From positions 4,278,001 to 4,342,000 of the forward strand of contig CAJFCV020000004.1 in the NCBI GenBank assembly GCA_904066235.2: a stretch of 64,000 bases of DNA. Direction: 5' to 3'. Below the pieces are notes generated by a model, which worked only from the letters and a program-made list of their open reading frames with translations, was not told the DNA's origin and did not search any database. Shown piece after piece: positions 22,976 to 35,538 of this stretch. The stretch's first letter is position 1. Every line of letters starts with the position of its first letter. The translations under genes and the position numbers were made by a program. Source of the stretch: Bursaphelenchus xylophilus (lineage: Eukaryota > Nematoda > Chromadorea > Rhabditida > Aphelenchoididae).

Positions 22976-25733
22976 TTAGTATACTTGGCCGATCTCTCTA
23001 ATACACTTCTCGGCTTTCTTGAGGGCTTCCAACAACTTCAGGCAATGGTTTCTTTCAGCGACAGTGCGTTGATCCTCCTTGAAAAGCTCTTCAACGTCTT
23101 CCAATAATTTTGTCATCAAGACTGGCATCAGATTCTCATGCAAGTACCTGACCATATTCTTGACAATCAGCTTGGGAATAGCGTCTTTGATGTTACACTT
23201 AACCGTAACGAAGTAGGCGGGGACCAATTTTCCTAAAACAAGAATCAAAAAATCATAAATTACTTACTGATCAACCTAACATTCCTTTTGTCCCCATCAT
23301 ACTCTTCATCACTCTCCTCGTCAGATGGAAAAAAAGCATTGACCCCCACATCCCCATACGGACCTGGCTCATGTTTCTTCTCTTCTTTTGCGTCTACTGC
23401 ATTCTTCTTCTACAAAAAATCACATTCACCAAGTCATAAATTCATAAAAAAATCACTATTTACATAACATTTTAGACAACCGACCTCAAACTCCTTCCTG
23501 TAGAGCTTTTTATAAAACTGATCAAATGTCGGATGTCTCGTACTAATGTACGCTGCTTCAGATTCAATATAGTTTGTTATCAACCTTTTGGTCTCCTCCA
23601 CCTGCTGCTCCAGTTCGTCCTCTACAATGACCTGGATTCTGGTTTGGAGCATGGGGAAACGATCATATATACCCTAAAAACAAATCGACCTAGATTCCTT
23701 TTCACATAAACTTCAATAAACTATAATAAAAGTCAATAATGATAACTTACGCCAACATTACAGCTGCGAACAGTGGCAATAAGTTCTTCTTTGATTTCAT
23801 CGACTACATTCAGGGAGGGTTCGATCAATCTGAGGATTTGTTTGCTGAGTAGAGAGGTAAAGGCAGTTGGAGGAATGAAAACATGCGGATTCAGACCCTG
23901 AAAAATAAAACATGACCATATGGACTAAACAATATTTTATGTTTCTTGTCATAGTAATTTGTTGACCCCAAAACATCTTTTCTTAAAATCATGAAGCTCG
24001 AAACACATGTACTTTGTAAATTTTATATTGCACTTGGCACAGATCCGAAAGATGATTACGACTTACCAAAAAAATTTTAACGACCAAAAAATTCTATTTT
24101 CCTCTCAAACAGAAATTTCACGTTTTTCGACACTCATTAGCAAATATCTCACTTCAATACCAATTTTAGTCTCATCTTACCGTAGCGTTTCTCAAGAAGG
24201 CGTCGACGTCATCTCTTCTGACTCCCTCCAATGGATTCAATTGATCAATCTCGTCGGGAAAATCATCATGGAAAATGGATGAAATTTTTGCCGCAGGGCT
24301 TCTGTCCTCTTTGTCCATTACGGCGCATCCATCGAATGAAAGTGCATTGAAAGTCTGGGTAAATTGGGTAACCGTCTTCACAACAGCATTGTTCGGATCC
24401 GAAAAACTTTCGCCGAGCTCAATCAGCTTTCTCTTCTTCTCCGCGGTCTTGTCGTGGATTCTCACAACCAAGGCTGGCAGACATCTCTTGATATGTCCAA
24501 TCAAAATCTCATTAAGGCGCTGCGCCAGGTAATTGCTTCCATTTACCGCGGCCAGATGGGGGTATTTCTTCTTGAAAAACGCGATCTCATCGTCCTCCAT
24601 CGCATCCAGAGACTTGTTGTTGTTGAGATCCTGCTGCGACCTGTTGACCACCCCGACAATTCCCAGCTTCACTGGAATCGTATGACCAAGTAGGACGTGT
24701 TCGGCAGAGGTCCCCTTGTCCATCAGGTCCAATTTGGTTAACACAGCGATTGTGCGGTCTCCTAAAGATAACACAGCGGTGCTTTCCAATAAAAAAGGGT
24801 GTCTGCTATATTCTCCATCACAAAAAATCAATCTCACCCTTCGGATCAAATTGTTTTGCCAGCTTCAAAGGTTCAGAAGTGGCCAAATCGACGTTAGCCG
24901 GAGTCACAGCCAAAATGATTGTATTTTCGTTAGCAATGAAGGTCTCTATCATCCCGCGAATCTGCTCTGGGATGTCTTCCGGCTGATCACCGACGGCTAC
25001 ACGGGTCAGCCCAGGCAAGTCTACAAGACTCAAATCAACGACATGCTCAGAATAAATTCTGAGATGGATGCGTTTGTCCGAAACTCCCTAAAATACAATA
25101 ATTTAGTTGTGAAATTGCCTATACCTTATTAGATCCACAAGTTTTTCGGGTCAACTCTTCAATCCCTTCGCGAACTTCTTCGAAGTCGGTATAAACCTTC
25201 TCTACACCCTCAAAGAGGGCAAAGTCACCTTCTGCTGGAGCACCTAAAGCAATAATTTACATTATAGTAGACATACCGGGGCGTTTCCTTCTTCTGTCCC
25301 CAATGGGCGTTCTGATCAGGTCCAATACCAATGGCTGACGCGTCACAATGCCTGTACCACGAGGCAAGAAGTCACGGCGCACAATTCGCTCCAGAAGAGA
25401 CGACTTTCCAGCACTCTGAAGATAGGTATTATTTTAGGTATAAAAAACCAAACGAGCGTAATCTTTCCAAAAAAAGCAAGTTATAAACTGTGGAATCACC
25501 TTGTTCTACAACGATAAGGCGCTACACCGCGATATTACATGAAATTACACCACTTCTACTACAAAAATTGATAAAAAATAAAAAATACTTACTTGATCCC
25601 CAACCACAACAATCTGTGGTAGTTGCATTTCTTGACTGGCGGCGTCAACAGTGGAAAAAACATCTTGAAGTTTTGAAACGAGCTGGATCAGACGGTCCAT
25701 CCCTTTTCCGGATGGTTTAGAGTTATCCTTCAT
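22976..25733 (-). CDS. drp-1: Dynamin-related GTPase (DRP1-type), tandem copy 2
   Basis: Paralogue of the 13101-18061 gene with the same nine-exon structure: 25733-25593, 25415-25277, 25243-25125, 25087-24838, 24761-24181, 23897-23751, 23673-23485, 23409-23268 and 23232-22976, giving 654 residues. All GTPase motifs (GDQSAGKS, DLPG, TKLD) and the C-terminal effector domain are intact, so it looks functional. Differences concentrate in exon 8, the variable segment, which is 15 codons shorter and rewritten in its middle. The N-terminus is three codons shorter. The donor after exon 7 reads GTCGG instead of the GTAGG of copy 1, a weaker site. The introns are free of the insertions found in copy 1. 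Confidence 0.92.
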
Positions 25734-25940
25734 TTTGCCCAATAGATTTTGTATGAAGGTGAATATAAACGAAGCCAGTACGTTAGGTCAGGCCTATTTC
25801 GTCCAAGCCTCCAGAACCGACTGATGAATCGATATCGACCGCAGCCGCGGATAGCCGCAGAAATTGCCAGGCGACGCTTGCGGAATAAAATTAGAGTTTT
25901 CGTGGTGGAACCCAGCCGCCCATGCAGAGAAAGTAAAATT
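25734..25940. promoter_or_regulatory. Conserved 5' flank of drp copy 2
   Basis: Matches 18062-18265 upstream of copy 1 with few differences. Likely promoter and 5'-UTR region of drp copy 2. Confidence 0.45.
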
Positions 25941-26332
25941 TAAGGGATGAGATTAAGTTTAAGGCAACAAAAATTAAACTTAAATATTCTCAACTTAAAA
26001 TAAATACTTCACACATCTAAAACAATGTCAAAAGACTACAAAAACAGAGAATTTTCTGAATCAAATCTCTTCAACAGATCAAAATGACTTTAAATTGTGT
26101 AATCCAAAAAATGAGAGGAAAATAGATCTTGTCTCCACTGTCAGTCACTTTTTAATTTATTTTTGATCAGACAACAAATCGGAACACATAATGGGCAGAT
26201 CTCTTTATACTTGTGTCGAACTTTTTGTTTCATATTGTAAAAGGCTGCTAACGGCGTGAGATTACTTGTGGTCGAACGCAATTAAAAAAATTTTATATTA
26301 CACGGCAATACGTTCAATAAAGGACAATTTTT

Positions 26333-27764
26333 TCAATTCCAAGTGGCCCTGAGATATGCAAAATGATCTTCGTGCTCATCAGTGGGCGCTATGACAAGTA
26401 CTGGTGCGATCTCAGGACTCCTGGCCATCAATCCGAACTTGTGAAAAGTGTTTTTGTATAACAAAAATTTCTTGATCGCTTACTTTCTGTGACAAAACGA
26501 AGAACTTTTCCCACATTGGCGAACTCCCAAAGACCAAAATTCGGAAGGCGACGATACAAATAGGAGAAAATATCAGTCCACAGAGAAAATAGGCGATCAG
26601 TAAAGGCCACATAATCTTCACAATCTTCTTGGTTTGGTTCACTTCGAAACTTTCACTCAAACTTTGACTTTGCGAACGAAACTTTTTCAGGTATTGGGTG
26701 CTTTGGAAGTAGAGCTGAAATGTTGGTGCTGAACATGCTAGCGAGAAAATATCGGTCTGTCGGGAAAATAATATGGATTTGTCGCATCCTCGGCCTTTGC
26801 TAATCAAATGAAAAAACTCACCGTGAACCCAGCAATCAGTGATAATAAATACATTCCCAGTGAAAACATGATATAACCAGGCGATTTGATAGCATGAACC
26901 GCCTTTTCGAACCGATCTTGGACTGGATCTGAGGTGTCGAACAGTCGATACAATATTATTTTAATCAGCACTTCTACCGCTCCGATTAGAAGCTAAAAAA
27001 ATGCATTTTTACATCGTATATCGTACGTTGCACAACATACCACAGTCCCGATTATTTTCGGGGCCAAATTGGACCTTTCAAATTCATAAGTTCTCCTCCG
27101 CATCATTGCAATCACACGCTCACTGCTCAAAACCAGGAACTTGTAGTGCAGAGCGAGGACAACGACATGGTCCAAAAAACAAAAAGAATACTTTGTAATT
27201 GTAAGGAAATCATTGTAGTTTGGAAACCATTCGTTTTGAATAATAATGTCCAGACTTTCAAATGAAAGATGAAAAAATGAAGAGCTGCTGATGATAAAGT
27301 TTAGGCCGATCTGTAATAAAAACAAGAAATGTGGGTGAAAATGAGGGAGCTCGGAGTGTAAGGCAGCAAGGCACAGAATTGGATGGGAATCGGCTCAGAG
27401 TCGGCTCAAATTTACAAATAATATTCTATGACTTGCAAGACATTTTCAGACTTTCTGACTCTCCTAAATCTTGTGTGATATACATACATATATGCTGCAA
27501 CTTTTCCATAATACGCAAAAAAATCACCAACTTTAAAGCTAAAAATCACTGTTAGTGTCATCAAAATTTGACCGCACAACCCTCTCTGTAACCCTAAGAA
27601 AAACTTACAAAAGTCCGTCTAAAGTTGGCATGATATGTTTCCATATTCCACAGCGACTTTAAGTACCGTATATTGAGTACAATTTGAGTGCAAAAACAAA
27701 TAAATTCCCCGAGCATGAACATGTTTCCAGACAGATCAATAACTCCATCAAAATCGCTGATCAT
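26333..27764 (-). CDS. 7TM chemoreceptor, SRA/SRAB-like, with disrupted TM7
   Basis: Candidate G-protein-coupled chemoreceptor of the nematode SRA superfamily. Minus-strand exons are 27764-27609, 27310-27041, 26992-26822, 26714-26484 and 26437-26333, giving 310 residues. Family signs are several hydrophobic helices, the motif ERVIAMMRRRTYE after TM3, SQSLSESFEVNQTKK before TM6 and a C-terminal HFAYLRATW. Exons 2-4 have exactly the same lengths (270, 171, 231 nt) as the paralogue at 29000-31909. The last exon is shorter: the paralogue encodes a full TM7 before its KFG motif, whereas here only the part from FGLMARSP onward is open, after a 46-nt intron. It is either a truncated receptor or a young pseudogene. 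Confidence 0.75.
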
Positions 27765-28999
27765 TCTTCCACGGCATTACATAGTATGAAATTGTTTATA
27801 CACAATGTAATAAATGTACAACAATAAAGCACAATATTGAAATTTACTAATAATCAGATAGGGAGAGCGCTGAAAATTACAGGGAAAATTATAAGGCCCT
27901 TTAAATGTCTTGTCTTCGAGAGAATTCAAACTTTTCAAGTTGGCCGGTGGGCGGTATGACAATTTACATGCAATTAAGAGCCAAATGGTATAAAAGTCTG
28001 CAAAACGCAACGCTATGCGTAAGAAATTTGGCTAACATGTTTATTGGGGGTGCAATTTTACAGATACGTCAGAAATTCAAAAATGCCAGAGTCGATAAAC
28101 TTAATGAGTACTTATTTAGCACATATTCAAGATCGAATAAATTTATTGGACAGCTGGTTTGTATGTTTGTTACATTGCACTTTTTATAAAAGGACAAGAA
28201 GACAACAAGAGGGATGGAAAGGTAGCAGAAAAAATCTATAGTGCACGACAGTTTAACAAAAGAAATTCTATTAAAATATATGTAAGACAGTAGCATCTGT
28301 AACGTGCTTCAAGGCAACATAAAAATCACCTTCAGCCTTCCAAAGTTTCACGAAAGCTGAAAGCGTCTCATGCGCAGTGAACGCATGAAACGTTAGGAAT
28401 ACTATTGTTAGCATAACCGTGCGGCCACACAACTTGGGTATAATTTTGTAACGGTTTTTTGCTATCAAAGCCCATCGATAATACAAGAATCCGAAAAAAT
28501 TACATCATTCGAAAATGCAGTATTTCTACAACGACTTTGCAAATACATTAAAAAAAATTTTTTTTAAACCAATCACGATGTATGTGTAATAAGTTGCGGC
28601 GTTTAGAATCCACGCTTTATGTTTCGTTGGAAAGAAAATTCTGCTATAAGCTTATGGCAGTGTCTGCCGAATTTCTAGCCATAAGTTCTTCTAAGGTTCA
28701 TTAAACCACCAAAATGTTAATTGAGTTAAACCATGAGAGTAATAAGGAACTTCCCGACGGATTTATTGTTTGCGTTTGAAGCAACGATCGAAGTTTTCGA
28801 AGTATGCACGTCCACAAGGACGACTAATCAACAGTCAATCCGTCACAATACGACTGTTCATGTACACAACATGAGTAGGGAATTTGAACACAAGAGTCCC
28901 ATATTTAGCACATTGCTTGTTACTGTTTTTTTCGTCATTGTTTTATTAAGACGGTACATTTTTAATTTAATGAATGGCACGTTTATTATTACTATCACT
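27765..28999. other. Receptor intergenic region with a possible decayed receptor fragment
   Basis: No complete gene is seen. On the minus strand, 28290-28069 and 28486-28271 read as hydrophobic segments, the second beginning YYRWALIAKNRYK and containing PKLCGRTVML. This faintly recalls the post-TM3 region of the neighbouring receptors. Splice sites joining them could not be found. Confidence 0.25.
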
Positions 29000-31909
29000 T
29001 CACAACTTCCAGGACTCTCCCAGAAAATCGAAATGGGTCTTCTGTTCGTCCGTTGGTCGAATCACTGGCATCGGGGTCACCCGAAGTTTGCGGATCATTC
29101 CAAATTTATAAAAAGCGAAGAACAAAGAAAATAGTGTGTAACAGGACAGGAAGAAATAGTTGGCCTGAAAAAAAACATTGTGATTTTATAATAATTAATA
29201 GTTATGTGGCACACGGACAATCGGGGTATCAAGTTAATGAATTGTTGACGTGCATTGTGAAAGAACGTTTTAAATGTAGTATTATAATATACTATACGTA
29301 TACTACATTTAATTAATGACCCTTTAATTCTAAGTTATGTTTTATGACCTTATATTGCACTTTCCACCTTGCCTACACAGCTTCAACTACGTTTAATTGA
29401 CGTGCAATGGATTGTCGAAAACTCGGCGTAGTAAAAAGCAATACTACGTTTACACATGGGTACTAAAAAGTGTACCGACACCGTACTAACTTTACCGGTC
29501 CCCGATTGTCCGAACTGCCTTAATGAAATGTAAAACAGACCAATTTTTAAATTGGTCTTGTAAAAACAACGAAAGTTCTTACTTTCGCCCCAACAACATA
29601 CGCCTTTTCCCAGCTCTCAGAACTCTTGAATAGTGCCAAGTGAAAGCAGAGTATCGCGGTGGGACCACACGCTATTCCACAGGCAATGTAGGATAGCAAC
29701 ATTGGCCAGATGACCTCCGCGATCTTGTTGGTCTGGCTGAGTTCGAAGCTCTCAGCCAAACTTTGGCTCTTCAGACGGAGCTTGCGGATGTAACCTTTCG
29801 TTTGACGGATTAGCTGAAAGACACAACTGTCAAATCAATATGGCATGGAAATCAAAAGACTGGGACACAAAAACACGGAGAATTTAATGGTAAAAAATTG
29901 TTTTGCTACACTTAAATATTTTCGCGGTAGGACCCATAAAAAGTTGCATTTTTTATTTGTCCTCCTGCAATTGCATTAGAAAAAGAGCAAAATTAAACAA
30001 TAATCCAGTTGGCGCACCAGATTGAAAAATATCTTTCAAAAAATGTCCTGTTCGAAAAATATTTGAAGTTTTTTTTCAAAAATTGATAAAACTTTAAAAA
30101 GCATTTGCAAACTGCTTGAGCTTTGACCGGTAAAAATTGTATATGAAAATTTATCTCCAATAAACAGCAAAAGCTCCTCGCCGAAATGGCTTTCTTCCTT
30201 ATATGGTATATGCAAGATTTATGACAATTTAGATGACCTTTTTCGCGTTAAACTTACAACAAATCCAACAATAATGGATATTGAAAACAAGATGTAAGAG
30301 AACGACAAAAAAGCTGGAGACTTCGTAACTCCCATCCCTTTTTCCAGACGAACGTCATAAGGCACTTCAGTATCGTATTTACAAAACAGCCAGGTCTTAA
30401 TTGCGATTTCTATGGACACCACTACAACCTGCAATGTCATTATAAAAGAGTCGTGTTAAAATTTTTACAAATATAGATCAAAAAAATTTTAAAATTAAAC
30501 TATTTACTTACCAAAACTCCCAGCACCTTTATAGCCATATTTCCTTTTTCGTTTTCGTATCTCCCACGCATTTTTATGGCGTGATGTCGTTCGAAAGCCA
30601 AGATGAAAAACTTGAGATGAAGGAAAACGACGGCGATATGGTCGACGAATAAACAAAACAATTTCATGGTGTTCAGAGGCCGGTCAAAGCCGGGGAACAG
30701 ACGATAGTAGATTATGTGCTCCAGAATCTCAGAAGTGGGGTGGAAGAGTGAGGACATACTCAGGATTACATTCAGGCCAATCTGAAACGAATACAGTGAG
30801 GGACCTGATCCGGCAAAAAAACCTCTCATTTTGCATCCCGGAAGGGACCAAAATGTCTCCAAACCCTTCCCTTCTCTAACAAAGGAAGTACCCCAAGTGC
30901 GACGCTCAGATTTTGATGAACTTGGCACAAATTGAGAATAATTTTTTCTAAGACATATGCGAGAATCCTAGCTCGCGCTTTGCAGAAACAACCGAAATTT
31001 TTAGATCGAAAGTCGGCGAAAATGTGAGACTTTTTGCCGAATTTTGGCACGAAAACTTTCATACCTATTTCTACCGTAAAGGGTAATGTTCCTACAAAAA
31101 ATTAACTTTTTCCGCGTGAAACTGGCAACGTCATGGCCAAAAAACGTTTTTCTCTCTGACCGCTCTCCGCGTTAAGCGTACTCTCTCCGTGACAAAGATC
31201 GTTCGATATCCCGGCTGCGCCTGCAAAGCGCGAGCTAAAACTTTCAGGAATTGACACCTAGTCTATACCCGACGTGTCCGCAAAATTTAAAGAAAATCTG
31301 AGCGTCGCACTTGGGGTACTTCCTCTGTAAGCTAAAAAACTCCGCTTTGAAAAGCGCGCCCTTTCCTTCAAGGCGGGCTCTTCAAAGCGGGGTTTTTGAA
31401 GGGTTCCCTCACTGTAAGAAATAGACTTTCTATTATCAAAATTTTTTATAACGATCGTTTTTTTTTCTTTTTACTTTGATACTGGGTGACTTTGCCATGC
31501 AAATTTGCGATGTCAACGCTTTCATCTGTCAATTTTAAAGCAGTTCAAACCTTCAATTTGGATAATTAAGACCTCTTTTGAATGCACTTTTTCAACTCCC
31601 ATAAACAACCTTGAAAAATCTACAGCTTAGAATTTTACTAAAGAGATTTGTTTTCAAATGTGCCTTCAAAGCGTAAATGTAAATTTTTTAGGAGTAAAAA
31701 CTCCTCAACTTTTATAGCCACAAAACTCCAAAAAAACTTACAAAAGTCTGCCGAAAATTGGCATGAAATGTCTCGAGTTTCCAGAACTTCCGCAAATACA
31801 AAACATTCAGCACAACCTGCAGAAAACTGCAGATCCCTTCGCCGATCACAAAGCCATCTCCAGCCATATTCAACCAATAATCCGCGCTCTCATTTTGCAT
31901 TGTTTCCAT
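29000..31909 (-). CDS. 7TM chemoreceptor, SRA/SRAB-like
   Basis: Probable sensory-neuron chemoreceptor of the nematode SRA superfamily. Minus-strand exons are 31909-31742, 30781-30512, 30428-30258, 29813-29583 and 29164-29000, giving 334 residues with frame kept throughout. Exon 1 has TM1 and ends NFRQTF, matching NFRRTF of the neighbour. Exon 2 carries TM2-TM3 and the motif FERHHAIKMRGRYE. Exon 4 has SQSLAESFELSQTNK before TM6. Exon 5 starts ANYFFLSCYTLFSLFFAFYK, an intact TM7, and ends with HFDFLGESWKL. Intron 1 holds a TA-flanked MITE with a Harbinger-like MITE nested in it. The start at 31909 is the first in-frame ATG; an earlier exon is possible. Confidence 0.82.
30794..31414. mobile_element. 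Tc1/mariner-like MITE, family B
   Basis: TIRs CAGTGAGGGACC / GGTTCCCTCACTG are flanked by TA on both sides. The left arm (GACCTGATCCGGCAAAAAAA and on) resembles the element at 57167-57413. The 30880-31327 MITE has inserted into it. Confidence 0.75.
30880..31327. mobile_element. PIF/Harbinger-like MITE in receptor intron 1
   Basis: Same family as 18772-19220. Ends CAAAGGAAGTACCCCAAGTG and its complement, with TAA at 30877-30879 and 31328-31330. Nested inside the 30794-31414 element. Confidence 0.9.
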
Positions 31910-32271
31910 CCATCTGTAACCACATAAAATTCGAAAAATAATATTATAATTAGCGACCTTCGTGACAAACTTTGGTCGGGAAAACAGCCAATGGTTTGTA
32001 GGTTTGCCACGAAAGAAGGCGGTTGTAGTAATACTGAACTATAATATTGGAGTTGCACTCAGCAGGGGATCTTTGGAAAGGTCGGAGACAAGTGTTAAAA
32101 TGTACTATTGAGGTGAGGCTGAAACTAGAAGTGTAAAGTATCGTGATGAAATAATTCGTGAAAATTTTTAATGCAATCAAGTGGACAAAATGATGTAGTG
32201 GGGGTTAGTTATTGTGAGTGTCTACCAAGTCGTAAAAAGGATGATTAAAATCACTTGTTCTGACCATTTAA

Positions 32272-34312
32272 AACGCGTTTTGCTACAATTTGAAGCTTAT
32301 GTTAGCCTAACAGAGGGCGGACATTGTTAAAATCGATGTCGCAGAATTAAACCAAAATTGGTCAACTTGACCGTCATGAGAGACAAAACATTCGCTTTCG
32401 CATACTGTAACATTATTTTTTAAAAAAGATACGCTCTAATCGAGAAAACTAAGCGCTATTTTAGCACAAATCGAATTCAGATGTATGTTTTCGACCACGT
32501 AGAACATTTTTGTAATTGTCACCAAAAACCAAAAATTACATCTAAGCTATGTTACACATGAGGTGACATACTATTTCGGGTGTAAAATGGGCTACTGTAG
32601 GTTGTAGCACTTTTAGATACGCGTAAAAAAAACCTCAACCATAACCCAATAAACACTAGAAATTTTAAAAAAATAAAATGCACAACTTTTGAGATACAGG
32701 GCACTCAATCTGCCATGTACAAGGTCATCAAAACCCCGAAAAAAGCTGGCATTCTTGGGATTTGAGGTTGTAGCACTTTTTGATTGTCTCTAATACGTTA
32801 TTAGCCTTGTAAACGATGACAGTGAAAATTTCAGGCGAAAAAAATGCACAACTTTTGAGAAAAGTACCAAAAGACCTTATTTTAGGTCATCAGAACCCCG
32901 AAAAAAGCTGGCATTCTTGGGATTTTAGGTTGTAGCACTTTTTGATTGCCTCCAATACGTTATTAGCCTTGTAAACGATGACAGTGAAAATTTCAGGCGA
33001 AAAAAATGCACAACTTTTTAGAAAAGTACCAAAAGACCTTATTTTAGGTCATCAGAACCCCGAAAAAAGCTGGCATTCTTGGGATTTTGGCTTGGCGCAG
33101 ATTTTGAAAGCTTCTGACACACTTTTGTCTCTTTTTAGGACGATAGGATGAGATTGAGATAAAAAAACATACAAGTTTTTAATAAAGCGACCAAAACACC
33201 TTACTTTATGTCACCACAACGCGGAAACACCTGATATTCTTGGGGTTTTGGCCTGACGCAGATTTTCGATGTTTATAATGCATTTTTATCACTTTTTACA
33301 AGGATATAGCAAGTTTTAGAGGAAAAACGCAAAAACGCCATTTTTTCGGCGTTCTGATGACCTAAAATAAGGTCTTTTGGTACTTTTCACAAAAGTTGTG
33401 CGTTTTTTTCGCCTGAAATTTTCACTATCATCGTTTGCAAGGCTAATAATGTATTAGAGGCTATCAAAAAGTGCTACAACCTGAAATCCCAAGAATGCCA
33501 GCTTTTTTCGGCGTTCTGATGACCTAAAATAAGGTCTTTTGGTACTTTTCACAAAAGTTGTGCGTTTTTTTCGCCTGAAATTTTCACTATCATCGTTTGC
33601 AAGGCTAATAATGTATTAGAGACAATCAAAAAGTGCTACAACCTGAAATCCCAAGAATGCCAGCTTTTTTCGGGGTTCTGATGACCTAAAACAAGGTAAT
33701 TTGGTACTTTTCTCAAAAGTTGTGCATTGTTTCGCCTGAAATTTTCACTGTCATCGTTTACAAGGCTAATAGCGTATTAGAGACAATCAAAAAGTGCTAC
33801 AACCTCAAATCCCAAGAATGCCAGCTTTTTTCGGGGTTTTGATGACCTTGTACATGGCAGATTGAGTGCCCTGTATCTCAAAAGTTGTGCATTTTATTTT
33901 TTTAAAATTTCTAGTGTTTATTGGGTTATGGTTGAGGTTTTTTTTACGCGTATCTAAAAGTGCTACAACCTACAGTAGCCCATTTTACACCCGAAATAGT
34001 ATGTCACCTCATGTGTAACATAGCTTAGATGTAATTTTTGGTTTTTGGTGACAATTACAAAAATTTTCTACGTGGTCGAAAACATACACCTGAATTCGAT
34101 TTGTGCTAAAATAGCGCTTAGTTTTCTCGATTAGAGCGTATCTTTTAAAAAAAATAATGTTACAGTATGCCGTCATACGGTATTTTTGGGCAAAAATAAG
34201 GAAAGCGAATGTTTTTCCTGTCATGGCGATCAAGTTGACCAATTTTGGTTTAATTCTGAGACATCGACTCAACAATGTCCGGGCCAATCTACGATTTGTA
34301 GTAAAACGCGTT
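32272..34312. mobile_element. Large fold-back element FB2 flanked by TTAA
   Basis: A 2.0-kb palindrome with TTAA at 32268-32271 and 34313-34316. Terminal sequence AACGCGTTTT and a subterminal GGACATTGTT motif are shared in part with FB1. Arms contain tandem repeats of about 170 bp built around AAGAATGCCAGCTTTTTTCG. No transposase ORF is visible. Confidence 0.85.
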
Positions 34313-34316
34313 TTAA

Positions 34317-35112
34317 AGGACCAGAAAAGGTATTTTTTGGACCGAAATTTTATCGGCGTAATCAGGCAATTTCGTGGCGAGACCATCAAGGCATAGACGT
34401 GCTCACGATTTTTGGACTGCCTGCGAATTTTAAATGGCCGATTGGCTCAGAAACACTGCTTTAGATGTTCAATGAGATGGGCAATTTCCTGGGCACAAGA
34501 TCGAAAATGTCAATGTAAGTTTATTTTTTGTCTTTCAGACTTATATTTTACTGTTTGACCTTAGAAATTCCAGCAAGCGGTTTTATACACGTTTCTGTAG
34601 CAAAAACCTTAAATACGACTACATTAAAAAATCCAGAAAGTTTAACTGTTCTGGCTATGACAAAGAACACATTTTAAAAGAACTGCGTCAAAGATGGTCT
34701 AGACTAGTATTATGTACCCTGTGTTTAAGTAAATGGCAAAAAACCAAAGTCATCTTTAAGCACTCTCGTATTACACGTCTCCCTTTGGGTGGAATATATG
34801 AATAAGCTAAAGTCCGGATGTAAAAAAAATATACATGTATACAGCGCTCTACATTCTTACTAATTGTTTGCGAACAAGTAAGATGAAGTAAGCAAAAATA
34901 TTATTAGATATTCATTTAATCCGCTATTGGTACCAGCCGTGTAGTCTTAAAGATCCGGCATGCGGAAGTAAGAAAGATACGCATAAAAATAACAAAAATA
35001 TTGTGTCATTTATTATGCTAAATAAAACCAACTTGTCGGCAAGGCGACTGCCAATTAATCCCGGTTTGAAAGGTTGGACTCAACGTAGGCCCAATGAATT
35101 TTTGTAATTTAA
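34317..35112. other. Intergenic sequence between fold-back elements
   Basis: AT-rich, short frames only. No gene or repeat recognised. Confidence 0.5.
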
Positions 35113-35538
35113 AAGACGATTTCTGAGTCAGTGCGTCAGCCGTGGACATAGAAAAAAATCGATTTTGAGTTTTTTGCACTAAAATGGCTGTTGGAAGGTG
35201 CTAAGCAAAAGCGAACAATATTTTTTCCCAAAACCTTCATCAAGGTATATTTTTTTACAATTTACTGTTTTAGAAGTAACCGCGTCCAGCTGTCGTATCT
35301 TACCTTATTGGGCGATGATTTGACGGTTACTGAAGTTTTCGACCCTTGCGATGACGATGGTATCATTATTTTTCCGATTTCCCTACTGTAACATACCGTA
35401 ATACTGCATCGACCGCTAAAAAACGACCGTAGAATCTTTCTTTCTGAAAATTTCACAGGCGATTTTACGATTTTTGGAATCAGCATAAAATTCTGCTCTA
35501 GAGGCAATTAAAAAAGTTCAAAAAAAGCTGCGACAAAT

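Larger units (their letters stand above)
20181..26075. repeat. Tandem segmental duplication, copy 2
   Basis: Direct repeat of 12856-19620. Copy 2 is interrupted near its left end by a 2.5-kb fold-back element (20246-22791). It lacks the three insertions seen in copy 1. At about 25990-26010 it lacks the 18385-19555 block; in copy 1 that block is bounded by the 7-bp direct repeat CACTCAT, which is consistent with deletion in copy 2. Confidence 0.9.

Noticed and set aside
26412..26483. Read-through of receptor exon 4 to a stop at 26412
   Set aside because: The frame after GTAAGC does not match the family. Splicing to the FGLMARSP exon recovers the conserved tail HFAYLRATW.
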